39,057 bases of DNA from Burkholderiales bacterium (GCA_018969975.1 JAGWXI010000019.1:1-39057); one strand, 5' to 3'. Counted from the first letter of the stretch, positions 27,024 through 35,468 are shown. Notes: generated by a model from the letters alone, not told the origin. Numbers and translations are program-made.

Positions 27024-28055
27024 ATGAAATACTGGATTGCTGTTGCTATTTACGCACTTCTTGCATGTACGCAAACACTGTCTGCGCAGATAGTGGGTTT
27101 TGAAGCAAACCCCTTGATTTCAAAAAATAACCAAAATTTTTTGCGATCGCAAGCCGCTGTTGTTCAACTTACTAGCCAAGCCATTGAAGGTGCTCCTTCT
27201 GCGCGCGTCTTAGGTAAATCACGTCAAGGCTCTGGTGTTGTTATTGATTCAAATGGATTGATTCTCACGATAGGTTATTTGATTTTAGAAACCGAACAAA
27301 TCGTGATTCGTACCCACCAACAAAAAACCTATCCTGCCAAAGTGGTAGCTTATGACCAGGCTACGGGTTTTGGTTTGGTCAAGTCTTTAATTCCTATGCA
27401 AGGTATTGAACCAGTGAAGTTAGGTAAAACTTCAGACCAAAAACTAGACGAAATGCTTTTGGTCGTATCTGCCGGTGAGTCTGCTTTTTCAGGGCCCACC
27501 AAACTAAAAGATTTACGCGCATTTACGGGTTATTGGGAATACCATCTTGATAACGCCATCTACACAAGCCCTCCAGTTATAAACCACTCTGGGGCAGGAC
27601 TTTTCAATTTGCAAGGCGAATTGATTGGAATAGGCAGCCTTTTTATGCAAGACGTCATGCCTTCAGAGAACCCTGTCAGTCTTGCTGGAAATATGTTTGT
27701 CCCAGTGGAACTGCTAGAGCCTATTTACAAGGAGTTGCTCGAAAGTGGAATTGGTCCAAACAGTCGAAGACCATGGCTAGGTATCAATGCTGTTGAGAGG
27801 CAGGGGCGAATTCAAATTGTTCGGGTAACACCAGAGAGTCCCGCACAAAGCGCTGGTATCAGGCCTGGGCAGTGGTTGCTTGGAATAAATGATCAACCGG
27901 TTGAGAGCTTGTCTTCTTTTTATAAAAAATTGTGGGCAGTACCTATTAGCGAGGGCTCTTTAAAAATCACTATTTTTGATGGGCGAGACATTATTCAGAT
28001 ACCTGTTGACATAGTTGACAGATCCAAAATTGTTAAAAAACCTGCTGGTGTTTAG
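27024..28055 (+). CDS. degenerate HtrA/DegP-like protein with PDZ domain, probable pseudoprotease
   Basis: A 343-residue exported protein: signal peptide to about residue 21 (TLSAQ), a trypsin-like domain at about 45-235, and a PDZ domain at about 250-330 (PWLGI, ESPAQSAGIRPGQWLLGIN). The HtrA landmarks are recognisable but altered: where active enzymes have TNAHVV this one has TIGYLI (Tyr85 at the His position), where they have TDLALL it has TGFGLV (Gly115 at the Asp position), and NHSGAGLF keeps Ser189. Two of the three catalytic residues are therefore missing. A scaffold or chaperone role in the periplasm is more likely than proteolysis. AAGGGGG precedes the ATG by 7 bases. Confidence 0.85.
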   Translation: MKYWIAVAIYALLACTQTLSAQIVGFEANPLISKNNQNFLRSQAAVVQLTSQAIEGAPSARVLGKSRQGSGVVIDSNGLILTIGYLILETEQIVIRTHQQKTYPAKVVAYDQATGFGLVKSLIPMQGIEPVKLGKTSDQKLDEMLLVVSAGESAFSGPTKLKDLRAFTGYWEYHLDNAIYTSPPVINHSGAGLFNLQGELIGIGSLFMQDVMPSENPVSLAGNMFVPVELLEPIYKELLESGIGPNSRRPWLGINAVERQGRIQIVRVTPESPAQSAGIRPGQWLLGINDQPVESLSSFYKKLWAVPISEGSLKITIFDGRDIIQIPVDIVDRSKIVKKPAGV

Positions 28056-28090
28056 ATTAAAGAGTAAGGATATTTTTAATACGTTGCGTT

Positions 28091-28636
28091 CTATCTGCGC
28101 ATGAATGACAAAGTGACATCGCCTAAATGAATTCCAAGTTTTGTCATTCGGGCTTTGTTGAGCATGACGCGTTCATTCATCAAGTACATCCAGTCATCCA
28201 TTTGTACATGAATGGTGGTTCCGTCCACGGGTAAGGCCAGTGTGTAGCTCCAATTAAATGCGTTACCCTTGACTTGGCCTTGTGCTTCTCCCACCACGTC
28301 GCCAGCTGTTCCCGTATAAAAACCACCACCTTTATCCGTGAGTTTCCAAATACGTTTTTCAGTTTTTCCATCAGAGTAAATAAAGTCTTCGTCCAAAATT
28401 CCCTGATCTTTATTCCATTGGCATTTCATCTCAACCGTAAATCGTTTGACAACCTTGCCACTGCGGTCAGTAAAAATTCCCCATGCATCAATAACACCAT
28501 TGAAGTAGGTTTTTAAATCAAGGATTGGTTTTTGATCAGCATAATCTTTAACGGATGGGCCAGCACAGCCGGCTAAACCCATACCTCCTGCGGCAGCAGA
28601 AATTCCAGTTAAGAGTAGTGTTCTACGTTGCATCAT
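28091..28636 (-). CDS. DUF3833-type lipoprotein
   Basis: A 181-residue predicted lipoprotein. The start is the ATG at 28636, with GAGG 6 bases upstream; the frame is open to 28681 but that part overlaps the neighbouring gene. The N-terminus MMQRRTLLLTGISAA leads to a lipobox LAGC near residue 24. The body resembles DUF3833 proteins: YFNGVIDAWGIFTDRSGKVVKRF, a LDEDFIYSDGKTEKRIW strand, and DDWMYLMNERVMLNKARM at the end. Molecular function is unknown. It overlaps the stop of the upstream DUF2878-like gene by 14 bases, so the two are translated together. Confidence 0.85.
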   Translation of the reverse strand: MMQRRTLLLTGISAAAGGMGLAGCAGPSVKDYADQKPILDLKTYFNGVIDAWGIFTDRSGKVVKRFTVEMKCQWNKDQGILDEDFIYSDGKTEKRIWKLTDKGGGFYTGTAGDVVGEAQGQVKGNAFNWSYTLALPVDGTTIHVQMDDWMYLMNERVMLNKARMTKLGIHLGDVTLSFMRR

Positions 28637-29156
28637 GTGTAACCTCGTTATGTGGAAGCGCAGAGCTGGAGATGAAAACAAGCAAGGGGAGTGTAATCAT
28701 CCAAGTAATAGCAAGGGTGGTAATAGGGAGAAGAGATTGCTCTAACGTTGCTGCTCCTAATTTGGCACCTGCCACATAGCTCAAAGGGCCAAACAAAAAG
28801 CCTGCAAGCGCAGACAGCGATAGATGGTAATTTTGTAAAAAAGACAGTGATGAATTCAAAGTTAATGCAAACATCACCCAAATCATCCAAAGCCAAAACG
28901 GACTAAGCGGTCCTAGTGCCCAGCCATAAAAACTAATCACCGCGAAAAACTGTAAACCTGAGTCCAAGGCAATGCCAAAGAACAGGCAAAGCAACGCCAA
29001 TTTGACATCTTTCCAGGGAGCATACGCGTAGAAAAGGTGAATGCCAACCAAGACCCCACAAATACAAATAGCAGGTATATCAAGCCCGTATCGGACAGAG
29101 GCGATACAGATAAACCATCCAATCTGAAAACCTACAGCGTTGATTAGTCGATGCAT
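28623..29156 (-). CDS. DUF2878-type integral membrane protein
   Basis: A 177-residue protein with about six hydrophobic segments and few charged residues, for example GFQIGWFICIASVRYG, ALLCLFFGIALDSGLQFF, FWLWMIWVMFALTLNSSL and ITWMITLPLLVFI. The FGIALDSGLQ and WMIWVMFALTLN segments resemble the DUF2878 family. The ATG at 29156 is used; a GTG at 29162 is also in frame and neither has a clear Shine-Dalgarno. It overlaps the DUF3833-type gene. Function is unknown; in other proteobacteria the two families are often found close together. Confidence 0.8.
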   Translation of the reverse strand: MHRLINAVGFQIGWFICIASVRYGLDIPAICICGVLVGIHLFYAYAPWKDVKLALLCLFFGIALDSGLQFFAVISFYGWALGPLSPFWLWMIWVMFALTLNSSLSFLQNYHLSLSALAGFLFGPLSYVAGAKLGAATLEQSLLPITTLAITWMITLPLLVFISSSALPHNEVTHDAT

Positions 29157-29205
29157 TTGCACGAACGATAGAAAAATACAAAACTATCGTTGTTTATTAT
29201 TTGTA

Positions 29206-30078
29206 TCAAGAGTTTTTTGCTGGTTTGAGTCCGAAGTCATAGTGCAAGAGATCCCAAGACTTCGGAGCGGGTGTGTTGTCAGGATAGTGGGAAGCATTGC
29301 TCTTAGTGAGATCCGCAATCAAACTCTTTTTAACGCCAAACACTGCGTCGCTCTCCAGCCAAGGGTCACCCGCTAAGAAGACATGAGTAACCAGAGTTTC
29401 ATACCCTGGCGCAGAGATATGAAAATGGATATGGGCAGGGCGCATGTAGTGACGTTTGGTGGCATCTAACAACTTTCCTACTGGCCCATCATTAGGAATA
29501 GGGTAGCTAGAAGGAACAACAGATTTGAACCAAAACCTACCTTGCGCATCGGATTTAAATTGCGCGCGCATTTTGGGTGCGCCATGGAGTTCAGGTTTTT
29601 GAGCATCGTATAAACCCTCTGCATCGGTATGCCACATGTCGATGACGGCATCAACAATAGGGCTGCCACTAGGTGCTTTGATCGTGCCCTCAATAAAAAT
29701 GGGGTCGCCTTCCTCCTCGGATACCAACGTAGCACCGTTCGCTGTCAATTTATGTTCACCCAAATAGAAAGGGCCCAAGACAGTGGTCTCTGTAGTGCCC
29801 TCAGGCATTCTGTGGTTGATCGCATCGACCAACATGGAGACGCCAAATACGTCGGATAGCAAAATAAATTCTTGGCGACGGTCGTCGCACATGTGTCCCG
29901 TTTTGGTCAAAAAATCAATTGCCTCAACCCATTCTTCCTGGGTGAGTTCAACTTCCTTCACAAATGCATGCGCATGCCGCGTAATGGCTTGCACGATTTG
30001 CTTGAGGCGTGGGTTTTCACAGGCTCCAAATCTGTCTACTACGGCATCTGTCAGATTGTGTTCGGTGAAATCAAGCAT
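29206..30078 (-). CDS. intradiol ring-cleavage dioxygenase, hydroxyquinol 1,2-dioxygenase type
   Basis: A 290-residue non-heme Fe(III) dioxygenase. The N-terminal helical dimerisation domain includes FLTKTGHMCDDRRQEFILLS and DVFGVSMLVDAIN, typical of the hydroxyquinol branch. The four iron ligands are Tyr157 (EGLYD), Tyr192 (SSYPIP), His216 and His218 (RPAHIHFHI). It would open hydroxyquinol to maleylacetate; catechol 1,2-dioxygenase is the alternative. The ATG at 30078 has AGGA 6 bases upstream and is preferred to the longer frame. No maleylacetate reductase gene is in the window. It is followed at its 3' side by the DUF2878/DUF3833 pair. Confidence 0.9.
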   Translation of the reverse strand: MLDFTEHNLTDAVVDRFGACENPRLKQIVQAITRHAHAFVKEVELTQEEWVEAIDFLTKTGHMCDDRRQEFILLSDVFGVSMLVDAINHRMPEGTTETTVLGPFYLGEHKLTANGATLVSEEEGDPIFIEGTIKAPSGSPIVDAVIDMWHTDAEGLYDAQKPELHGAPKMRAQFKSDAQGRFWFKSVVPSSYPIPNDGPVGKLLDATKRHYMRPAHIHFHISAPGYETLVTHVFLAGDPWLESDAVFGVKKSLIADLTKSNASHYPDNTPAPKSWDLLHYDFGLKPAKNS

Positions 30079-30159
30079 GTCATTTCCTATCAATAGGGTG
30101 TGTATGTGAGGCCTTAGAGACCGAGCGGAGAGAGATATTACCGCCTAAATCTGAGAGAC

Positions 30160-31116
30160 TTAATGTGCACTTTCGGCGTAAGAGGTTTCCACCAATTTAA
30201 CCAAAGCATAGAGGGCTTGATTGACGGGTGTTGGAATGCCGTGCGTGAGACCACGTCTTACGACGAATCCGTTGAGGTGGTCGATTTCACTGATTTTGTG
30301 GCGCGCCATATCCTGAGCAGTGGACGACTTTTGCCCCGCCATAGCAACTGCAATTTGGGCAATAGTTTGTAGCGCTTCGGGCTCAGACATAAGGACACCT
30401 TCTGCTTTTGCCACTGCAATCACTTCTTTCACCACGTCGGCTTGTGTGGATCGGATGGATTCGCGTTCAGAAAGTTTGCCGTAGGACAGTTGAGACAGGC
30501 CAGAGATGGCGTTGAACGCGCAATTGACCATCAGCTTGGACCACAACTCCACCATCACGTTGTCGGAGATGCGAACAGCCACGTGGGCGTTTGCAAAAAT
30601 ATCAGCTATGTCCGTCAAGGTTTGCTGAGGATGGCGCAACCTAGGAGGCGACATGGTTCCGATAACCAAATCTCCTCTGCCATGGTGTTTGACGCAACCT
30701 GGTGCGGTGATTTCGCTAGCTACATAAACAACAGCGGGTATCACAGCATTTTGCACATGCTGCGAAATCAGCCGAGAGTTTTCAACACCATTTTGCAAAC
30801 TGATGATGACAGCATGTGACGCCAAGTGGGATGCGATATCTTGGGCTGCGGTCTCGCTGTCAGTTGACTTGACACAGAACAAGATCAAGTCAGCGTCCTG
30901 GACTGCTGAGACTTCTGTGCTGGTCTGAAGTGGGATACTTTCGATGCTAGAAGAGTTTGCCAAATCGAGCTGAAGTCCGTTTTGGGCAATAGCTTGCATA
31001 TGCGCTTGTCGGCCAATCAAAGTGACCGAATGTCCAGCACGTGCAAGCATCGCACCGTAAAAGCTGCCAACAGCGCCTGCTCCAACAACGGCGATTTTTT
31101 TGAATGGGGTATTCAG
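30160..31116 (-). CDS. ketopantoate reductase-family (ApbA/PanE) protein with apparent CTG start
   Basis: A 318-residue NADPH-dependent 2-oxoacid reductase-like protein. The Rossmann motif KKIAVVGAGAVGSFYGAML lies upstream of the first in-frame ATG (31050), so translation must begin earlier. The frame runs back to a TAG near 31153 with no ATG, GTG or TTG; the best start is CTG at 31114-31116, with AAGGA 6 bases upstream. Other family features are LFCVKSTDSE, the SLQNGVEN motif and KLMVNCAFNAISGL with the catalytic Lys. In a catabolic setting the substrate may be another 2-oxo acid rather than ketopantoate. It lies 81 bases before the dioxygenase gene on the same strand. Confidence 0.85.
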   Translation of the reverse strand: MNTPFKKIAVVGAGAVGSFYGAMLARAGHSVTLIGRQAHMQAIAQNGLQLDLANSSSIESIPLQTSTEVSAVQDADLILFCVKSTDSETAAQDIASHLASHAVIISLQNGVENSRLISQHVQNAVIPAVVYVASEITAPGCVKHHGRGDLVIGTMSPPRLRHPQQTLTDIADIFANAHVAVRISDNVMVELWSKLMVNCAFNAISGLSQLSYGKLSERESIRSTQADVVKEVIAVAKAEGVLMSEPEALQTIAQIAVAMAGQKSSTAQDMARHKISEIDHLNGFVVRRGLTHGIPTPVNQALYALVKLVETSYAESAH

Positions 31117-31259
31117 GGAAGGTCCTTGGGATGGGGAATGCAGGGAATTCTAATTTCTCGCGCTAGCGGCTAACAAACCATAATTGCCCCGTATACTTTT
31201 TATGCATTTGCAGTGAACCACCAGCGTCTGCATTGATTTCTTTCAAGGGTCTAGTAATT

Positions 31260-32057
31260 ATGGATAAGCACTTATCACAAGAAGCCGCCAGAACGATTTG
31301 GGGGAATTGGCAGAACAACACCAAGTTGGACGCATTACCCACCGCGTATAGACCACAAAATCGTCAAGAGGGTTACGCTGTTCAAGCAATGCTACCCATG
31401 GTGGCATCACGTACCGTATTGGGTTGGAAAATCGCTGCGACCAGTGCAGTGGGTCAGGCGCATATCAATGTCAGCGGCCCAATGGCGGGGCGGATTTTGT
31501 CTGGACAAGTGTTGCAAGATGGTGACGAAGTTCCCGCGCATGGCAATTGGATGCGTGTGGCAGAACCAGAGATTGCTTTTGTCATGCGATCGGATCTCGT
31601 AGCCCGCACAACTGCGTATTCGCTCGATGAGGTGATGCATGCGGTTGGCGCTTTGCATCCCTCGCTCGAGATACCCAATTCGCGCTACAGCGTTTTCACG
31701 GCAGTGGGGGAAGCACAATTACTGGCAGACAATGCCTGCGCCCATCAATTTATCTTAGGCCCCCAAGCGCCAGAGTCGTGGCGAGACATAGATCTGAGCA
31801 AACACGCTGTCCACGCGCAAGTCACTGCTTCAAATGGTGCGGTATGGAAGCGAGAAGGCACTGGTGCTGCAGTTTTAGGCGACCCTCGAATTGCACTCAC
31901 TTGGTTAGTCAATGAACTCACGTCGCAAGACATCAGTTTGTACGCTGGCCAATTCGTCACCACTGGAACCTGCATGACGCCACTGGAGCTAAACCCCGGC
32001 GATCATGTAGATGCAGACTTTGGAGTCCTAGGTAGGGTTGGATTACGTTTTGGGTAA
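31260..32057 (+). CDS. 2-oxopent-4-enoate hydratase-like (MhpD/FAH-superfamily)
   Basis: A 265-residue protein of the hydratase/decarboxylase group within the fumarylacetoacetate hydrolase superfamily. Family segments are YAVQAMLPM, VLGWKIAATS, AEPEIAFVM with metal-binding Glu residues, LHPSLEIPNSRY and GTGAAVLGDPRIALTWLVNEL, closing with GDHVDADFGVLGRVGLRF. Such enzymes hydrate 2-oxo-4-enoic acids made by meta-cleavage. The ATG at 31260 has AAGGG about 10 bases upstream; a TTG at 31233 was not used. It is divergent from the PanE-like gene. No extradiol dioxygenase is nearby, so its pathway is not clear. Confidence 0.87.
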   Translation: MDKHLSQEAARTIWGNWQNNTKLDALPTAYRPQNRQEGYAVQAMLPMVASRTVLGWKIAATSAVGQAHINVSGPMAGRILSGQVLQDGDEVPAHGNWMRVAEPEIAFVMRSDLVARTTAYSLDEVMHAVGALHPSLEIPNSRYSVFTAVGEAQLLADNACAHQFILGPQAPESWRDIDLSKHAVHAQVTASNGAVWKREGTGAAVLGDPRIALTWLVNELTSQDISLYAGQFVTTGTCMTPLELNPGDHVDADFGVLGRVGLRFG

Positions 32058-32071
32058 TGCAGAAGCGTAGC

Positions 32072-32099
32072 GTTTCGTAGATTTAATTTACTGCGAAGC
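32072..32099. terminator. possible hairpin terminator between convergent genes
   Basis: GTTTCGTAG (32072-32080) pairs with CTGCGAAGC (32091-32099) with two G-T pairs and a 10-base A+T loop, straddling the stop of the cyclase gene and lying just after the hydratase. There is no strong T-tract. Confidence 0.3.
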
Positions 32100-32894
32100 C
32101 ATCAACGCATCATCAAAAATCGCCACAGCACGTGTCCACCCCGCGGATGCGCCACGAATTTTGTGTGGAAAGCAGCTGATATAAAAACCAGTGGGAGGCA
32201 AGCTTTCTAAGTTGTGCATTTTTTCGATATGACAATAACCAATATCGCGTCCTGCTTTATGGCCTTCCCAAATCAGCGAAGCGTCTTGCGATTCGCCGTA
32301 TTTCTGTGCCGTGTGAACGAACGGCGCGTCCCAGCTCCAAGCATCGGTACCAGTCAGTCGCACGCCACGCTCTAGTAAATACATGGTGGCTTCGTATCCC
32401 ATGCCGCATCCACTCGACACGTAGTCGTTCGAGCCATACCGTGAACCAGCACGTGTGTTGATCACCACAATTTCTAAGGGACTCAAGCTGTGTTGAATAC
32501 GTGCCAATTCAGCTTCGACATCTTCTGCAGTAACAACATAGCCGTCTTCAAAATGGCGGAAATCTAATTTGACGCCTGGCTGAAAGCACCATTCCAGCGG
32601 AACGTCATGGATGGCGATGGCCGGCTTTTTCTGCCCCAAGGCTTTGTCCATCGTGGAGTGAAAGTGGTAGGGCGCATCAAGATGCGTGCCGTTGTGGGTA
32701 GACAGATGCACGAATTCGACAGCCCAGCCTTCTCCATCGGGCAAGTCTTCTTTTTTCAAGCCTGGAAAAAAAGGCTCTATTTGGGTGAAAGTGTTTTCAT
32801 GCGTGAAGTATTCAATCTTGGGCGCAAAGGCGGGCGGATCACTGATGACGTCGTTTTCTAAAAAAATAGAGAGATCTACAAATTTGCGGGTCAT
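32088..32894 (-). CDS. cyclase-family metal hydrolase (kynurenine formamidase-like)
   Basis: A 268-residue member of the cyclase/KynB family. The metal-binding motif is HLSTHNGTHLDAPYHFH near residues 63-80, with later GCGMGYEATMYLLERGVRLTGTDAWSWD and a C-terminal ISCFPHKIRGASAGWTRAVAI. Members hydrolyse N-formylkynurenine, lactones or related bonds, so the name does not fix the substrate. AGGAG lies 5 bases before the ATG. It is divergent from umuD with 76 bases between starts; the LexA box in that gap is closer to umuD and probably serves umuD. Confidence 0.87.
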   Translation of the reverse strand: MTRKFVDLSIFLENDVISDPPAFAPKIEYFTHENTFTQIEPFFPGLKKEDLPDGEGWAVEFVHLSTHNGTHLDAPYHFHSTMDKALGQKKPAIAIHDVPLEWCFQPGVKLDFRHFEDGYVVTAEDVEAELARIQHSLSPLEIVVINTRAGSRYGSNDYVSSGCGMGYEATMYLLERGVRLTGTDAWSWDAPFVHTAQKYGESQDASLIWEGHKAGRDIGYCHIEKMHNLESLPPTGFYISCFPHKIRGASAGWTRAVAIFDDALMASQ

Positions 32895-32933
32895 ACCGGC
32901 TCCTATGGGTTTGCGTGGTTTATATCAAAATAC

Positions 32934-32963
32934 TTGCAATACTGTATATAAAAACAGTATTAT
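32934..32963 (+). promoter_or_regulatory. umuDC promoter, TTGCAA-N18-TATTAT
   Basis: A -35-like TTGCAA (32934-32939) and a -10-like TATTAT (32958-32963) flank the LexA box with an 18-base spacer. The -10 ends only 7 bases before the umuD ATG, so the mRNA leader would be nearly absent. Confidence 0.5.
32940..32959. promoter_or_regulatory. LexA (SOS) box upstream of umuDC
   Basis: CTGTATATAAAAACAG (32942-32957) is a perfect CTGT-N8-ACAG core with TA on both flanks, matching all but two bases of the E. coli consensus. It lies in the spacer of the predicted umuDC promoter, so LexA binding should block transcription until DNA damage. Confidence 0.93.
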
Positions 32964-32970
32964 AGGTTTT

Positions 32971-33411
32971 ATGCAAAATTCATTAAATCTATTAAACCAT
33001 CCTCGGCAAGCCCTTTCTCATCCGCTCTATTTGGATGTTTGCGCCTGGAAGGTGCCAGCCGGTTTCCCTTCCCCTGCGGCAGACCATACCCAAGAGCGGG
33101 TGGATCTCAACAAAGAACTCATCCGTAACAAAGACGCGACCTATCTTTTTCGGGTGAAAGGCGACTCGATGACGGGGGCGGGCATTTATGAGGGCGACAC
33201 CCTGGTGGTAGACCGTAGCGTGACGCCCAAGCACAACCACATCGTGCTCGCTTTGTTGAATAACGAATTCACCGTCAAGCGCTTGTACCGGCGTGGTGGC
33301 GTGGTCAAGTTGGTGGCAGAGAACAATATTTATCCTGTTCGACTCATCAAGGAAGAGGATGACTTTGTGGTCTGGGGTGTCGTTACCTTCAATCTGCACA
33401 AGCTGTGTTAG
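32971..33411 (+). CDS. umuD: UmuD-type S24 peptidase, polymerase V accessory subunit
   Basis: A 146-residue LexA-family protein. The self-cleavage site is Ala30-Gly31 (KVPAGFPSP), the catalytic Ser66 is in [10 protein letters not shown], and the Lys103 is in EFTVKRL; each is six residues later than in E. coli UmuD. RecA-stimulated cleavage would give UmuD', which joins UmuC to form translesion polymerase V. The start at 32971 is fixed by family length and by the promoter and LexA box just upstream; the longer open frame runs into the cyclase gene. umuC follows after 4 bases. Confidence 0.95.
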   Translation: MQNSLNLLNHPRQALSHPLYLDVCAWKVPAGFPSPAADHTQERVDLNKELIRNKDATYLFRVKGDSMTGAGIYEGDTLVVDRSVTPKHNHIVLALLNNEFTVKRLYRRGGVVKLVAENNIYPVRLIKEEDDFVVWGVVTFNLHKLC

Positions 33412-33415
33412 CCAT

Positions 33416-34690
33416 ATGTCTGTGCAGATTCAGCAATTGGCCTTGGTCGACTGCAATAACTTTTACGTCAGCTGCGAAAGGGTTTTCCGTCCAGATTTGA
33501 AAGACGTGCCTGTTGTGGTGTTGTCGAACAACGATGGATGCGTTGTTTCGCGTTCGAACGAATCAAAAGCGCTCGGCATCAAGATGGGGCAACCATGGTT
33601 TGAATGCAAAGCGTTAGCGGAGGAACACGGCATCTTGGCGCTGAGTTCGAACTACGCGCTCTATGCCGACATGTCGAACAGGGTGATGGCGATTTTGAGT
33701 GACTACTCGCCAAGGCATGAGGTTTATTCCATCGATGAGTGCTTTGTCGATCTCACGGGCACGCCACACCTGAAAGAGACGAGTTACCAAATGCGTGAGC
33801 GTGTCATCGCGTGGACTGGTGTTCCTGTTTGTGTGGGCATTGGGCCGACCAAAACCTTGGCCAAATTGGCGAACCATATTGCCAAGAAGCACCCGCGCTC
33901 CAAAGGTGTTTTCAATTACAACGATCTCACGTCCACCCAACAAGACAATTTGCTCAGCCGCATTGCGGTAGACGAGGTGTGGGGGGTAGGACGCAAACTC
34001 ACGGTGCGCTTAGCAGAGCATGGCATTCACACGGTACAAGATTTACGCGTGGCGCATTTGCCCACATTGCGCGCCGCCTTTGGCGTAGTGATGGAAAAAA
34101 CACAACGCGAATTGCAAGGCATTGCATGCATCGATCTAGAAGACGTGACGCCTGCTAAAAAGCAAATCATCGCGAGCCGTTCTTTTGGACAAGCCGTGCA
34201 CAACGTCGACGTGTTGAAAGACGCGATGAGCACATTTGTTGCCAATGCCTGTGCCAAGCTCAGAGCGCAAGAGTCGCACGCATCGGTGATCCAAGTGTTT
34301 TTACAAACCAATCGGTTTCGCCGTGACCAAGCGCAATACATGCCTTCTTTGTCAGTGCCTCTGCCTCAACCTACCAATGACAGCTTGGTTGTGAATCGAT
34401 GGGCTGACTATTTGGTGGGGCGGATGTTCAAGCCAGACTATGCCTATAAAAAAGCGGGCATCATGTTGAGCGAAATCACACCCATCACGCATCTGCAAAG
34501 TGATTGGCTAGAGCCGAGCCAAGCACCTTCCGCAAATCTCATGAACGCCGTAGACGCTTTGAATAAACGTTTTGGGCGTGGCTTTGTGAAGATCTCTACC
34601 CAAGGTGCTTTTAGCCAATGGAAGATGCGACAAGAAAGAAAGTCACCGAACTACACCACAGATTGGGCGTCGTTGCCGTTGGTAGCCTAA
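33416..34690 (+). CDS. umuC: Y-family DNA polymerase V catalytic subunit
   Basis: A 424-residue error-prone polymerase, full length for UmuC. Active-site segments are [17 protein letters not shown] (Asp12) and [10 protein letters not shown] (Asp107, Glu108), with [21 protein letters not shown] and the C-terminal [19 protein letters not shown] typical of UmuC. The start [12 protein letters not shown] at 33416 is four bases after the umuD stop; the longer frame would overlap umuD by 119 bases. In E. coli UmuC a clamp-binding QLNLF follows the KAGVML segment; here the equivalent stretch is HLQSDWL, a poor match. It converges with an SDR gene with one base between stops. Confidence 0.95.
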   Translation: MSVQIQQLALVDCNNFYVSCERVFRPDLKDVPVVVLSNNDGCVVSRSNESKALGIKMGQPWFECKALAEEHGILALSSNYALYADMSNRVMAILSDYSPRHEVYSIDECFVDLTGTPHLKETSYQMRERVIAWTGVPVCVGIGPTKTLAKLANHIAKKHPRSKGVFNYNDLTSTQQDNLLSRIAVDEVWGVGRKLTVRLAEHGIHTVQDLRVAHLPTLRAAFGVVMEKTQRELQGIACIDLEDVTPAKKQIIASRSFGQAVHNVDVLKDAMSTFVANACAKLRAQESHASVIQVFLQTNRFRRDQAQYMPSLSVPLPQPTNDSLVVNRWADYLVGRMFKPDYAYKKAGIMLSEITPITHLQSDWLEPSQAPSANLMNAVDALNKRFGRGFVKISTQGAFSQWKMRQERKSPNYTTDWASLPLVA

Positions 34691-34691
34691 A

Positions 34692-35462
34692 TCACATGAT
34701 GGACAAACCACCATCGACCATGAGGGATGTTCCTGTGATGAAGGATGCTTCATCTGAGGCGAGCCAAAGAATAGGGGCTGCGATTTCTTCTGGCGATGCC
34801 CATCGACCTAAGAGAGACGTAGTTTGTCTTTCAGTCTTGAGTTTTTCAATATCTTTGCCAGCGGCAGTAGCCTTGTTGATATGGAAGTCTGTCAAGGTGG
34901 ATCCTGGACACACAGCATTCACACGCACACCATGCGCAGCTTCTTCAAATGCCAAGGTGCGCGTCATCGCCAATTGCGCAGCCTTGGTAGCGTCGTATAG
35001 ACCCATGCCTTTGCGTCCAGTGACGGCATAGCAAGACGCGACATTCACAATGCTGCCTTTTCCACTTAAGCGCAATGCGGGCAAAGCAGCTTTGGCGTAA
35101 TTGGCGCAACCAATCAGATTCACACCCACAATGGCTTGCCACTCGGCATTTGTAGCGTTAGCCAGAGCCGAGTAATTGCGCATCGATGCGTTGTTCACCA
35201 ATACGTCTAGCTTGCCCCAAGTCTGCAGTGTTTTTTCGACGGCAGCAAATGCTTGGACTTCATCCGATACATCTGCGGTTTGTACAAGTAGACGAGCGCA
35301 CGGGAGGGCTCGTTTGATGGCTTCCAGCGTACGGTTCAATGCAACAGGATCTGCATCTACCAGTGCGACCGATGCACCTTCACGACAAAATAAAAGCGCT
35401 GTAGCAGCACCAATACCCGCACCAGCACCCGTGATGATGGCGGTTTTGTCGAGAAGTCGCAT
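34692..35462 (-). CDS. short-chain dehydrogenase/reductase
   Basis: A 256-residue classical SDR with TGAGAGIGAATALLF at residues 11-25, NNASMRN, the catalytic YDATKAAQLAM (Tyr-x-x-x-Lys) and a C-terminal FITGTSLMVDGG. It is the third gene of a minus-strand unit after the Rieske oxygenase and a Bug receptor, 6 bases after the receptor. In ring-hydroxylating pathways an SDR often re-aromatises the dihydrodiol or oxidises a side-chain alcohol; either could apply. It converges with umuC. Confidence 0.9.
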   Translation of the reverse strand: MRLLDKTAIITGAGAGIGAATALLFCREGASVALVDADPVALNRTLEAIKRALPCARLLVQTADVSDEVQAFAAVEKTLQTWGKLDVLVNNASMRNYSALANATNAEWQAIVGVNLIGCANYAKAALPALRLSGKGSIVNVASCYAVTGRKGMGLYDATKAAQLAMTRTLAFEEAAHGVRVNAVCPGSTLTDFHINKATAAGKDIEKLKTERQTTSLLGRWASPEEIAAPILWLASDEASFITGTSLMVDGGLSIM

Positions 35463-35468
35463 AAAGAC

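Noticed and set aside
28056-28090. ATTAAA/TTTAAT repeat between convergent genes as a terminator
   Set aside because: The arms are only A and T and would form a very weak stem.
32686-32970. Upstream extension of umuD
   Set aside because: It runs through the cyclase gene and the LexA box; family length and promoter position fix the start at 32971.
33293-33415. Upstream extension of umuC inside umuD
   Set aside because: The residues do not resemble UmuC, and [12 protein letters not shown] matches the usual N-terminus.
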